Shown piece by piece: positions 28,516 to 36,691 of a stretch of 64,000 bases of DNA. The translations under genes and the position numbers were made by a program. Location of the stretch: contig JANQRJ010000099.1 in assembly GCA_028284635.1 (NCBI GenBank), forward strand, positions 1 through 64,000, given 5' to 3'. The first letter of the stretch is position 1. Each line of letters opens with the position of its first letter. This DNA is from Pelagicoccus sp. GTDB lineage: Bacteria > Verrucomicrobiota > Verrucomicrobiia > Opitutales > Opitutaceae. The notes beneath the pieces were generated by a model. That model made no database searches and was not told where the DNA came from. It was given only the letters and a program-made list of their open reading frames with translations.

Positions 28516-29861
28516 GAAGAGACCTTGCCTCCCTTCCACACGAACCACGCCCCCGCAGCGAAGAACAAAGCCACTCCAGGTCCAAAGGCCCAAGCCACCG
28601 CCCGGTCTACGAAGAAGCTCTGCTCAGCCACCCCCTTCTCGAAACCCACCCAAGCCAAAAACAGGCCCGAGACCGCCAGACCCAGAGCCCGGGCCACTTT
28701 CGTCGCCATCCGCCAAAACCCGTAGTACGAAGCCGACAACGGCAAACCCGACTCCGCGCTGTCCCGCTCGATCACGTCGGAAAAAAGCGACTCCAGCAGC
28801 ACCACGCTCGCCGCCACCATGCCGCCTGAGATCGCGATGAAAAACGCCGGTCCGACCTTACCTACCGGCATCAGCGGATAGACCACCGCCGTCAAAGCCG
28901 TCAGGCTCACAACCCCGATCAAACAGAGCGACTCCTTTCGATACCGCTTAGCCAGCAACACCCAAAGCGGCGTCGCCACCATCACCGTCAACGACAAGGC
29001 GATCAAGGCGCCAGCCACCTGCCCGTCATCCAACCGCAACGTCCCCTTGTAGAAAAGCAAGGCCAGACTAGCGTTCACCGCTCGTCCCAAAGATATCAAT
29101 ACAAAGGCTCCTACCACGAACCAGAACGGTCGCGAGCGCCACGCGATACCCACCACCTGGGAAAACTTCAGCTTGGTAGCGGAGCTCTTTTCCGCCACAG
29201 CCCTTCCCGCCGGCTTCCAAACGGCAAAAGCCGTCGCCAAGCAAAATAGACAGCCCGCTCCGGCAATCCAGACGGAAGACTCGCTTCGGTTGGCAACCAA
29301 GCCCTCCACTCCTTCACTCGCAGCGACCTCGACGCCTCCCCACCATTCGACCAAAGCGGGCGCGCCCAGGCCCAAAATCAGCCCCGCTCCACTGAAGACC
29401 AGCCGCCAACCGAAAAAGCCCGCCCTATCTTCCGAACGCGTCGCGAGATCGTTTATCAACGCCAGGTAAGGTACGCCCACCAGCGTAAGCGCCGTATTCA
29501 AAACCAAATACCAGCCAAGCAAACGAAGGAACAACCAGCCCTGCTCCGTCCCGACCTCCGGACTGAACAACGCCCAAAAGGCGAACCCGCAAACAGCCGT
29601 GCCAGCCAGGAAGTAAGGCAAGCGCTTGCCGCGCGCCGACCTCGCCCGCGTCCTATCCGAAATCGATCCCATCAGCGGATCGCTCACCGCATCCCAAAGC
29701 ACCGCAATCGCCAAGGCCACACCCGCCCACAGAGGATTCAGACCCGCCGCCAAATACAGCTCCAGTAGATACACCTGCACCATCAGCTCCATCGAACTCA
29801 GGCCGATCTCCGCCACTCCAAAGCCAGCTTTCAAACCAGTTCCTACCCGAACATTGTTCAT
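28512..29861 (-). CDS. MFS transporter, GPH-like
   Basis: A 449-residue inner-membrane protein with about twelve hydrophobic segments. The GPH-type loop motif DPLMGSISDRTRARSARGKR is near residue 60 and YLVLNTALTLVGVPYLAL near 120. Glycoside-pentoside-hexuronide carriers move sugars with cations, but related proteins in photolyase operons have no known substrate. It is the first gene of the operon. The downstream photolyase start overlaps its stop. Confidence 0.88.
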   Translation of the reverse strand: MNNVRVGTGLKAGFGVAEIGLSSMELMVQVYLLELYLAAGLNPLWAGVALAIAVLWDAVSDPLMGSISDRTRARSARGKRLPYFLAGTAVCGFAFWALFSPEVGTEQGWLFLRLLGWYLVLNTALTLVGVPYLALINDLATRSEDRAGFFGWRLVFSGAGLILGLGAPALVEWWGGVEVAASEGVEGLVANRSESSVWIAGAGCLFCLATAFAVWKPAGRAVAEKSSATKLKFSQVVGIAWRSRPFWFVVGAFVLISLGRAVNASLALLFYKGTLRLDDGQVAGALIALSLTVMVATPLWVLLAKRYRKESLCLIGVVSLTALTAVVYPLMPVGKVGPAFFIAISGGMVAASVVLLESLFSDVIERDSAESGLPLSASYYGFWRMATKVARALGLAVSGLFLAWVGFEKGVAEQSFFVDRAVAWAFGPGVALFFAAGAWFVWKGGKVSS

Positions 29862-29866
29862 AAGTA

Positions 29867-29894
29867 GTTCAAATAATAATTTACTTGTTCAAAT
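29867..29894. promoter_or_regulatory. Direct repeats upstream of the MFS operon
   Basis: GTTCAAAT occurs at 29867-29874 and again at 29887-29894, exactly 20 bases apart (two helical turns), within an AT-rich stretch just before the MFS start. A partial third unit (GTTCA) lies at 29856. This could be a regulator site for the MFS-photolyase-SDR operon. Confidence 0.35.
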
Positions 29895-30016
29895 CTAATC
29901 TATCCATTGTCTCGTCCCGTATCGAGTATGGCCTGCCAAAGCAACACCGATTCAACGAAAACTGCGAAACGACGCACTCCAGTGAAAGCAGTCCGGATCG
30001 TTCACCAATTCACGTC

Positions 30017-30688
30017 ATGAAAGACCAGCAACCGCTACGCTGCCAAGGCATCGCGAAAAGCTTCGGCCCCCGCCAACTCTTCGCCGACATCGACCTCGCC
30101 ATCCAGCCCGGAGAACGCGTCGCCCTCCTCGGGGCATCCGGCGAGGGCAAATCCACGCTCCTACACTGCCTCAGCGGCGTCATCCCTCCCGACGAGGGCG
30201 AAGTCTGGCTCGCAGGCCAAAAGCTATCCACCCTCGACCGCGACCAACTCGCCCACTGTCGACGCCAAAGCATCGGCACCGTCTTCCAATTCTTCCACCT
30301 CCTACCCACGCTGACCGCCTTCGAAAACATAGAGCTCCCCCTCCAACTGCTTGCACAGCATCAAACTCAACGCCACGCCCGAGTACGCCAGCTCCTCGAA
30401 CGCATGGGCATCGCCGCTCGGGCCAACGCATTTCCCAGCGAACTGAGCGGAGGCGAAATGCAGCGCGTCGCCATCGCCAGAGCCGTCGCTCACCGACCGC
30501 CCATCGTCTTCGCCGACGAACCTACGGGCAATCTCGACAGAAAAAGCGGGGCCGCAGTCCTCCATCTCCTGCAGGAGATCGCAACCGAGGAAGAAAGCGC
30601 TCTCATCATGGTCACCCACAGCGAGGAAGCCGCCGCCATCTGCCCCCGGCAGCTCCGCCTCGCCGACGGAAACATCGTATCCGCATGA
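30017..30688 (+). CDS. ABC exporter ATPase, LolD/AttE type
   Basis: 223 residues from the ATG at 30017. Walker A is GASGEGKST, Q-loop region TVFQFFHLLPTLTAFEN, signature LSGGEMQRVAIARAVA, and Walker B IVFADEPTGNLD. The size and PTLTAFEN pattern place it with the LolD/MacB group of export ATPases. The next two genes encode a fused FtsX-type permease and an AttH-like hydrolase, the AttEFGH arrangement. The stop overlaps a potential ATG for the permease at 30685. Confidence 0.93.
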   Translation: MKDQQPLRCQGIAKSFGPRQLFADIDLAIQPGERVALLGASGEGKSTLLHCLSGVIPPDEGEVWLAGQKLSTLDRDQLAHCRRQSIGTVFQFFHLLPTLTAFENIELPLQLLAQHQTQRHARVRQLLERMGIAARANAFPSELSGGEMQRVAIARAVAHRPPIVFADEPTGNLDRKSGAAVLHLLQEIATEEESALIMVTHSEEAAAICPRQLRLADGNIVSA

Positions 30689-30723
30689 CAGGTACGAAAC
30701 CACAGACACCTGCAAGCCGTAGG

Positions 30724-30802
30724 GCGGATCCCGCAAAGCGGGACCGCGACCGCGATGCAGGATCCATTCTCCGAGGACGCGGTCCCGCTTTGCGGGATCC
30801 GC
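30724..30802. repeat. REP hairpin between ATPase and permease genes
   Basis: Perfect 25-base inverted arms (30724-30748 and 30778-30802) around a 29-base loop that contains GGATCCATTCT. Each arm holds a mini-hairpin CCCGC-AAA-GCGGG. It ends eight bases before the permease ATG at 30811, and the reading frame from 30685 is open right through it. Confidence 0.9.
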
Positions 30803-30810
30803 GCTACGTC

Positions 30811-33402
30811 ATGAATCCCCTCCTTCTCAGTCTCCTTCATCGCTTCGTCCTGCGGTACTGGATACGTCACTGGCTCAAACTTGCCCTGCTCGTCGGCATC
30901 GTCGCTCTCGGCGCCGGAAGCTTTCTCTCCATCGGGCTCGCCAACCGGGCTGCTACCAATAGCTTCGACACCTTCGCTCAAGCCGTTTCCGGTCGAAGTC
31001 AGATCACCATCACCGCAAGCGCTGGAAGCCTCAGCCTCGCCGATGTCCAGGCCACCCGCATCTCCCTGCTCGATACCGAGGCGACCCTCGTCCCCCAACT
31101 CGTCGCCAACGCCAGACTCGCCGACCCCAACACTGCGGATGCCGGCAACGCCAACTTCACCCTGATCGGCATCGACCTCCTCGCCGCATCCAATTTCCTG
31201 TTACGACAAAACGCCAGCTCCACCTTCATCGCCGATTTCGACCAACCCGCCCCCAACGAACTCGAGACCCCCCAGTTCTATAGCGAAGCCAGCACCGCTA
31301 AGCGCTTCGGCTGGGATGCCGAAAGTGTCGCGTCCTTCGTCATCGCAGACCAAATACAAGAGCTCGCCTGGAGAGCCCCACTGCCCCGGGTCGAAGAAAA
31401 CCCCGAGACCGAGTCCCGCGTCCTGGTCATCGATTGGCAATCCCTCGCCCGTCTCGTCCAGCGACCCAACCAAGCCGACCGCATCGATATCGTCCTCCCC
31501 GATCAACCCGACAGATCCGCCAAAACCGCCCAGGCCATCCAGCTCCTCGAAGCAAGCAACCCAGGCCACTGGATCGTAGAGACCCAGGACCAGCGCCAGA
31601 AAACCGGGGCCACCATGACTCAAGCCCTGCGCATGAACCTCCGCGCCCTCTCGGCTCTTTCCTTTCTGGTCGCCATTTGCCTCGTCTTCCAAGCCATGGA
31701 CAGCGCCATCGCCAGACGTCAAGGAGAAGTAGCTACGCTTCATTCTATCGGCGTATCCACTAGACTGACACGTCTTCTCTGGTTGGCGGATGCTGCTTTC
31801 ATCGGTACGGTCGGAGGAGCAGCCGGGGTCGCCCTTGGCTCTGTCATGGCCCAATTCTCTACCGCTCTGGTTTCGGAAACCGTCGACGCGCTCTACCATC
31901 GTTCCGCCAACGCCGGAGTCCATCTCGACGGCAGCGAAATAGCCATCGCCTGGACGCTCTCCATTCTCGCCTGCCTCGCTGCCGGTTGGTGGCCAGCTCG
32001 CCAAGCGGCCAAAGCTCCACTCGTCGAGACCATGCGCAAGGGAGCAAACCGAAGCTCGTATTCGCGCACCACCTACGTCATCGCCTCGCTTCTTCTCAGC
32101 CTCCTCGCATTGAGCTGCCTGTACATTCCGCCTCTGCCAGCGGCCAACGGCCACGGCATCCCCTTGGGCGGCTACGCTCTCGCCCTGATGCTTATCGGAG
32201 CGATCGCTACCCTAGCCTGCCTCCTACTGGAAGGTCTCGGCCTAGTCGCCAATCGCCTCGGCCGCAAAACAGCCAGTCTGCGCGTCGCTCTGAGCCAGTT
32301 TCGCAAGCCCGTCACCCGTCACCGCCTCGCCCTAGCCGGAGTCACCATCTCCGTGGGCATGACTGCAGCCATGGTTCTCATGATCGGCAGTTTCGAATCC
32401 ACCGTGCGAGCCTGGATCGGCAACGCCCTGGGAGCCGACATCTACATCCAGTCGCGAGCCAGCGCCTCCATGCGCGAACGAGCCGCAATCGATCCGAAAA
32501 CCATCGCCGCAATCCTACAGCGGCCAGGCATCGAAGATTCCGGAACCATCCTAAGCAGCCCTCTGCGTATCGAAACCCTGAGTACAAGCCTTATCGGCCT
32601 GGACACAGGCTACCTGCAACGCCATGACCACACCACATGGCTGCAGGCGCCCGAAAGCATTCGCGGACTCGCAGACAGCCCGACCGCAATCGTCAACGAA
32701 ACCTTCTCTCAACGCTTCGACAAGGCCGTAGGCGACACCATTCGCTTCAACAGTCCGACAGGATCCGTCGCTCTCACCGTCATCGGCATCTTCGCCGACT
32801 ACGGCAACGAAGGCGGCAGTATTGGAGTAGACCAGGCTCGCTACAGGCAAATCACCGGCCAAGACGCGCCCATCGGCTTAGCTCTCCACCTCAAGGATCC
32901 AAACCAAGTCGATCTGATGACCCGAGAGCTGAGCGGAGAGTATCCCGGCCTGAAGGTCATGACCAACCGCCTGCTGCGCGAGGAATCGCTGCGCCTCTTC
33001 AAGCGCGTCTTCTCCATCACCTACGCTCTCGAAGTCCTCGGCCTCTCCATTGCCATCGCCGGACTGGGTTCCATGCTAGCCTCTCTCCTCATCGAGCGTC
33101 GAAACGAGATAGGGGCCCTGATACGAATCGGACTGTCGCCCCGCCAGCTCGCGAAAACCACCCTGGTCGAAGGGCTCTCCCTGGCAACCCTAGGCACCCT
33201 GGCCGGTCTGCTTCTCGGCTCGCTACTAGGGCTGGTTCTCGTATTCATAATCAACCGACAGTCCTTTGGATGGACCCTGCAGCTCGACATACCCTGGCTT
33301 CAGCTCGCGATGCTAGCGACACTCACTCTAGCCGGAGCCGCTATCACCTCCTGGCTAGTCGGTCGCTGGGCCAGCAACCTGCCAGTGCAAAACGAAGAAT
33401 GA
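30811..33402 (+). CDS. ABC exporter permease, fused FtsX-type (AttFG-like)
   Basis: 863 residues from the ATG at 30811, or 905 if translation starts at the ATG at 30685 that overlaps the ATPase stop. One N-terminal helix and a large periplasmic domain precede an FtsX-like three-helix block near residues 270-410. A middle membrane pair near 430-480, a second periplasmic domain and a C-terminal FtsX block (about 740-855, IERRNEIGALIRIGLSPRQL) follow. Two permease halves in one chain correspond to AttF plus AttG. It probably extracts lipid or lipoprotein-like cargo from the inner membrane. Its stop overlaps the attH-like start. Confidence 0.88.
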   Translation: MNPLLLSLLHRFVLRYWIRHWLKLALLVGIVALGAGSFLSIGLANRAATNSFDTFAQAVSGRSQITITASAGSLSLADVQATRISLLDTEATLVPQLVANARLADPNTADAGNANFTLIGIDLLAASNFLLRQNASSTFIADFDQPAPNELETPQFYSEASTAKRFGWDAESVASFVIADQIQELAWRAPLPRVEENPETESRVLVIDWQSLARLVQRPNQADRIDIVLPDQPDRSAKTAQAIQLLEASNPGHWIVETQDQRQKTGATMTQALRMNLRALSALSFLVAICLVFQAMDSAIARRQGEVATLHSIGVSTRLTRLLWLADAAFIGTVGGAAGVALGSVMAQFSTALVSETVDALYHRSANAGVHLDGSEIAIAWTLSILACLAAGWWPARQAAKAPLVETMRKGANRSSYSRTTYVIASLLLSLLALSCLYIPPLPAANGHGIPLGGYALALMLIGAIATLACLLLEGLGLVANRLGRKTASLRVALSQFRKPVTRHRLALAGVTISVGMTAAMVLMIGSFESTVRAWIGNALGADIYIQSRASASMRERAAIDPKTIAAILQRPGIEDSGTILSSPLRIETLSTSLIGLDTGYLQRHDHTTWLQAPESIRGLADSPTAIVNETFSQRFDKAVGDTIRFNSPTGSVALTVIGIFADYGNEGGSIGVDQARYRQITGQDAPIGLALHLKDPNQVDLMTRELSGEYPGLKVMTNRLLREESLRLFKRVFSITYALEVLGLSIAIAGLGSMLASLLIERRNEIGALIRIGLSPRQLAKTTLVEGLSLATLGTLAGLLLGSLLGLVLVFIINRQSFGWTLQLDIPWLQLAMLATLTLAGAAITSWLVGRWASNLPVQNEE

Positions 33403-34595
33403 AGAGCAAACAAGAGGTAGAGACCCGGAGTTGTTCCCGAATTGTCGGGATCCGCAAGGCCAAGATTCTGCATTGCGGATCCCGCCGCGGTAGGAGCGGT
33501 CTATCCCTACCTCTCATATTGCTCCTTCCAGTCGTTCTCTTCGCGGATCTCTTCCCCGTGAAGGAACGCGACGCGGACGGCTACGCCCTGGCCACGCCTG
33601 GCACAGAACTTGTCTTCCCCCGCGACCACGGCAGCCATCCGGAATTCAAGACCGAGTGGTGGTATATCACCGGACACCTCGCCTCGCCAGACGATGGCCA
33701 TCGCTATGGTTTTCAAATCACCTTCTTCCGCTCCGCCACCTCCAGTTCTTCAGACGAGCAGATCTACATGGCCCACGCCGCCACGATCGACAAAAATGCA
33801 GGTCGTTTCCTCCACGAAGAACGCCTCAACGACGACAGATGGAATGCCGACGCCAAGGTGGGCGAGCTCGATCTCTACAACGGCAACTGGTATCTGCGTA
33901 TGCTCGATCCGAATACAGAGGAGATGCTCACCCGCTTCTCCCTCGCCGAACTTGGCGAGTTCAAGCTCAATCTCATTCCAGAAAAGCCCAAAACTCTCTT
34001 CGGCGACAACGGCTATTCCAAGAAAAGCGACGAGCCTGGAGCCGCCAGCTACTACGTCACCTTCACCCGTCTTCGCGTGGAAGGAACCGCCAATATCCAT
34101 GGCAAGCCTGTAGAGTTGTCAGGCCAAGCTTGGATGGACCACGAGTTCAGCAGCAGCCAGCTCGGCGAAGGGCAGATCGGTTGGAACTGGACCAGTCTCA
34201 TCCTCAAAGACGGTAGCGAACTCATGGCCTACGTCATGCGCCGCAGCGACGGACAAGTGGATCCGAACTCCCGCCTCACCCTCATCGCCCCAGATGGGGC
34301 CAAAACCGAATTCGCCGGAACCGAATTCGCTTGGCAACCGATTCGCCACTGGACCAGCCCCGAAACTGGAGGCCGATATCCCATCGAGTACCAAGTGTCA
34401 TGGAAAACCGACGACGGAAGCGAAAGGACGATCCACGTCCGCCCCGAAGCCGACCGCCAAGAGCTGCGCGGCAAATTCGGCGACTTCGTCTACTGGGAAG
34501 GCGCCAGCCAAGCCTACGACGAATCCGGCGCCAACATCGGCCAAGGCTACACCGAACTCACCGGCTACACCGAAAGCCTGAAGGGTAAGTTCTAA
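33399..34595 (+). CDS. AttH/CrtC-like lipocalin-type hydrolase, secreted
   Basis: 398 residues from the ATG overlapping the permease stop. Residues 1-36 are basic and largely encoded by a REP palindrome. A hydrophobic stretch follows (LSLPLILLLPVVLFA, about 37-51). The mature protein opens ELVFPRDHGSHPEFKTEWWY, the signature of the AttH / carotenoid 1,2-hydratase-like lipocalin fold, and includes GQAWMDHEFSSSQL. In the AttEFGH system this is the periplasmic partner; its chemistry is unproven. No start codon nearer the hydrophobic core gives a good signal peptide, so the long N-terminus is probably real. Confidence 0.85.
   Translation: MKSKQEVETRSCSRIVGIRKAKILHCGSRRGRSGLSLPLILLLPVVLFADLFPVKERDADGYALATPGTELVFPRDHGSHPEFKTEWWYITGHLASPDDGHRYGFQITFFRSATSSSSDEQIYMAHAATIDKNAGRFLHEERLNDDRWNADAKVGELDLYNGNWYLRMLDPNTEEMLTRFSLAELGEFKLNLIPEKPKTLFGDNGYSKKSDEPGAASYYVTFTRLRVEGTANIHGKPVELSGQAWMDHEFSSSQLGEGQIGWNWTSLILKDGSELMAYVMRRSDGQVDPNSRLTLIAPDGAKTEFAGTEFAWQPIRHWTSPETGGRYPIEYQVSWKTDDGSERTIHVRPEADRQELRGKFGDFVYWEGASQAYDESGANIGQGYTELTGYTESLKGKF
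33434..33490. repeat. REP palindrome inside the start of the attH-like gene
   Basis: TTCCCGAATTGTCGGGATCCGC and GCGGATCCCGCCGCGG form inverted arms around a 23-base loop. The element lies 35 bases after the start codon, before the signal-like hydrophobic segment, and keeps the frame open. It belongs to the GGATCCCGC-type REP family seen at 30724, 36640 and 47603. Confidence 0.6.
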
Positions 34596-35029
34596 GGGAC
34601 TGTCCAATAATTCGAAAACACTGCTACGGATCCACAGAACCCTAGGAAAATAGACCCGATACGGCTCGCTCGGCCCGTCGATTCTGCTCAGGGCGGCGAG
34701 CTTATCGAACCACGATCAAGCGCTACCTAAAATGATTCTGCAAGAAGCTCATTCGGTCGTGGACAGGATTGGGGGAAGCAAAATCATTAGGGGCAAAATC
34801 ATTGCTTCGAAAAACGGCAAAGATTGCATTAAAGTCCTCTGCCCGCCTCGGCTCGTGGTCCATCAGGCGCCGAAGAGCTTCGCGGCGAGCTTCCTCCAGC
34901 TCCGTCGAGAAAAACAGCGCCCAAGCCAAATGCGCTAATCCACGTTTCTTTTCTTGGAATAGCTAGTAGAGAGCTTCGCCGCAACGAGCATAATATTGGC
35001 CCCCTACCGAATATGTCCACTTTTCTGGC
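34596..35029. other. Intergenic region with GGCAAAATCATT repeats, no gene
   Basis: About 430 bases without a convincing coding region. GGAAGCAAAATCATT is followed after one base by GGGGCAAAATCATT (34776-34805), after TCGGTCGTGGACAGGATTGGGG. I have an impression of similar blocks as dispersed repeats in other environmental bacteria, but this is unverified. The minus-strand frame 34723-34929 looks like repeat-derived sequence. Confidence 0.4.
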
Positions 35030-35093
35030 GTAGCCGCGTTCGTGGGAACGCGGGGCTCACGGATCGATTCCGCGTTCTCACGAACGCGGCTAC
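35030..35093. repeat. REP hairpin downstream of the mscS gene
   Basis: GTAGCCGCGTTCGTGGGAAC (35030 on) and the matching right arm ending GGCTAC at 35093 form 24-base arms with one mismatch around a 16-base loop. It lies 28 bases beyond the mscS stop. Confidence 0.75.
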
Positions 35094-35120
35094 GAAATCG
35101 CGGGACTCGATCAGCTTGTT

Positions 35121-36194
35121 CTACCCCTTCTCCTCGGCCCCAAGCGCTTCTCGGCGGGCTTCCAGTCTTTGCAGGTTTCTTTCCGCGCTTTGGATACTGT
35201 TCTCCACAGGCGATCGCTCTTCTTCGGGCATCTCGCCCAACTTTTTGCGAAGCTGGGATAGTTCCTTCTCGATTCGGTCGCGTTCCAAATCCAGGCGTTC
35301 GAGTTCCTCCGCTTCGTCCGCCTTGTCGAAGATGCGGTCCTCGGGAACCGTGTCCTTGGCGGGAGTCGGCTTGCGAGAGGTCGGGCTTCGCGTCGGCATG
35401 ACTTGCTGGCCGGGAGCCAGCGGACGCTGCATCATGGCGGAGGGAGATAGGATTTCGATGCCAGCGGCATGCAGCGTATTCAAAACGCCGATGCGCAGCT
35501 GGGAACGTTTGCTGACGAGCTGCTTCACCTCCGAGAGCATGCCAGACACCCGATAGTTCACCGAAAAGTCGCCCAGCTCGAGCACGCGCACGAACGGCTC
35601 CTGCAAGCCAGTCGAGCGGGCGGCGGCCAACAGGAGAGGCTCAATCTCGGACTGAGACACATCGTAGCCGAGAGAGACCGTCGCCGAAACAATGGTGCCA
35701 GAAGTGCGCACAACGGTGACTGCATTGGTCACGAGGTAGAGATTCGGCAGGGTCGTCAGATCCCGATCCTCCGTTTGAATCTCGGTGTGGAACAGGCCGC
35801 GATCGGAAACGCGACCGAAATTGTCGCCCACCCGTATGAAGTCTCCCGTGCGAAAGGAGCGGATCGAGCGAAGCATCAACCCAGCCATGGCATTCGAAAC
35901 GAAGGTGGTGGAAGAGAGGCCGATGATGCCGGTCAGCACCAAGCCGAACAAGCCGAGCAACTGGTCCTTCACACTATCGTGAATGGGCAAAGCTATGATC
36001 ACGGCAATCAGCCCGACGACCGTCGCGATCAACATGACGATAGGGCGACCGAAGCTCGAGTGGATGCCCATTTTACGCCGCCAGCCTTCGAAGCTCCAAT
36101 GTATTAGGCCGAGCACTACAGCCACCGTGGCAAGCGTCACAAGAAGCGGCACGTAATGCGGAGCTTCCCGCGATATCTCCGTAAGTTCAGGCAT
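35121..36194 (-). CDS. Small-conductance mechanosensitive channel (MscS family)
   Basis: 357 residues from the ATG at 36194; the frame is open to 36221. Three membrane helices lie near residues 15-37, 50-70 and 85-110. The pore-helix region is GIIGLSSTTFVSNAMAGLML, followed by the conserved beta domain entry RSFRTGDFIRVGDNFGRV. The vestibule region ends near 250. The last 100 residues are low-complexity then a charged coiled coil (EELERLDLERDRIEKELSQL), longer than E. coli MscS. It releases solutes on hypo-osmotic shock. Confidence 0.9.
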   Translation of the reverse strand: MPELTEISREAPHYVPLLVTLATVAVVLGLIHWSFEGWRRKMGIHSSFGRPIVMLIATVVGLIAVIIALPIHDSVKDQLLGLFGLVLTGIIGLSSTTFVSNAMAGLMLRSIRSFRTGDFIRVGDNFGRVSDRGLFHTEIQTEDRDLTTLPNLYLVTNAVTVVRTSGTIVSATVSLGYDVSQSEIEPLLLAAARSTGLQEPFVRVLELGDFSVNYRVSGMLSEVKQLVSKRSQLRIGVLNTLHAAGIEILSPSAMMQRPLAPGQQVMPTRSPTSRKPTPAKDTVPEDRIFDKADEAEELERLDLERDRIEKELSQLRKKLGEMPEEERSPVENSIQSAERNLQRLEARREALGAEEKG

Positions 36195-36221
36195 GCGGCG
36201 AAGCGTAGCGCTAAGCCGCAA

Positions 36222-36687
36222 CCGCTGCCAAGGGCGAAGAAGGAGCGACCCGAAGCGAGAGTGCGATCAAAAGAGACAGGAACCCCAAATCTGCTCGTTT
36301 ACTGATTTCCAAGGTAGGGACCGATCGTCGAGCGGGCTTTGTTGCGGATCCATTCTTAGAGCATTTTTCGTTTGTTCAGTCGCATTTTCGGAAGGTGGTG
36401 CGGCTTCTCCGAAGCCGCATACGCGTGCACAGTGGGACGCAAATCAGTCGTCTTCGGAGAAGCCGACCCACCTGTGTGCGACTAGACAAACGAAAAATGC
36501 ACTAGCAGCTCCCGCAGTCGGCGGGACGATCGGGCCCTACCTTGGAACGCATAACCAGACCAACGCCGTAGCTGCGTTCGTGAGTACCAGGCGGCAGCCG
36601 ACAGCGGAGCGAAAAACACGCGGGAAACCATCGCGGACGCGGTCCCGCTCTGCGGGATCCGTGCTACGTTTCACGCATGACACGACA
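36222..36687. other. Repeat-filled intergenic region, no gene
   Basis: No coding region. It holds a nested palindrome (36309-36545) and a GGATCC-type REP fragment with the GCATGACACGACACTAG tail (36631-36691). Short frames here are repeat-derived. Confidence 0.6.
36309..36545. repeat. Nested 237-bp palindromic repeat
   Basis: Three concentric inverted repeats share one centre. The outer 21-base arms (36309-36329 with 36525-36545) have one mismatch. The perfect 15-base arms GCATTTTTCGTTTGT (36361-36375) pair with 36486-36500. The inner hairpin is of the GGTGG..CGGCTTCTCCGAAG type (about 36395-36472) and is also found at 26120. It looks like one palindrome inserted inside another. Confidence 0.75.
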
Positions 36688-36691
36688 CTAG
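36631..36691. repeat. REP fragment ending on a stop codon
   Basis: CGCGGACGCGGTCCCGCTC, TGCGGGATCCGTGCTACG and then CACGCATGACACGACACTAG. The terminal CTAG contributes the TAG stop (36688-36690, minus strand) of the neighbouring hypothetical gene. The same tail ends on the purM stop at 40695. Confidence 0.6.

Noticed and set aside
32637..33398. Upstream extension of the attH-like frame into the permease gene
   Set aside because: The extension is an Arg/His-rich out-of-frame shadow of the permease; the ATGA overlap at 33399 is the natural start.
34723..34929. 68-residue minus-strand frame in the 34.6-35.0 kb gap
   Set aside because: Runs through a direct-repeat block and resembles repeat-derived frames rather than a gene.
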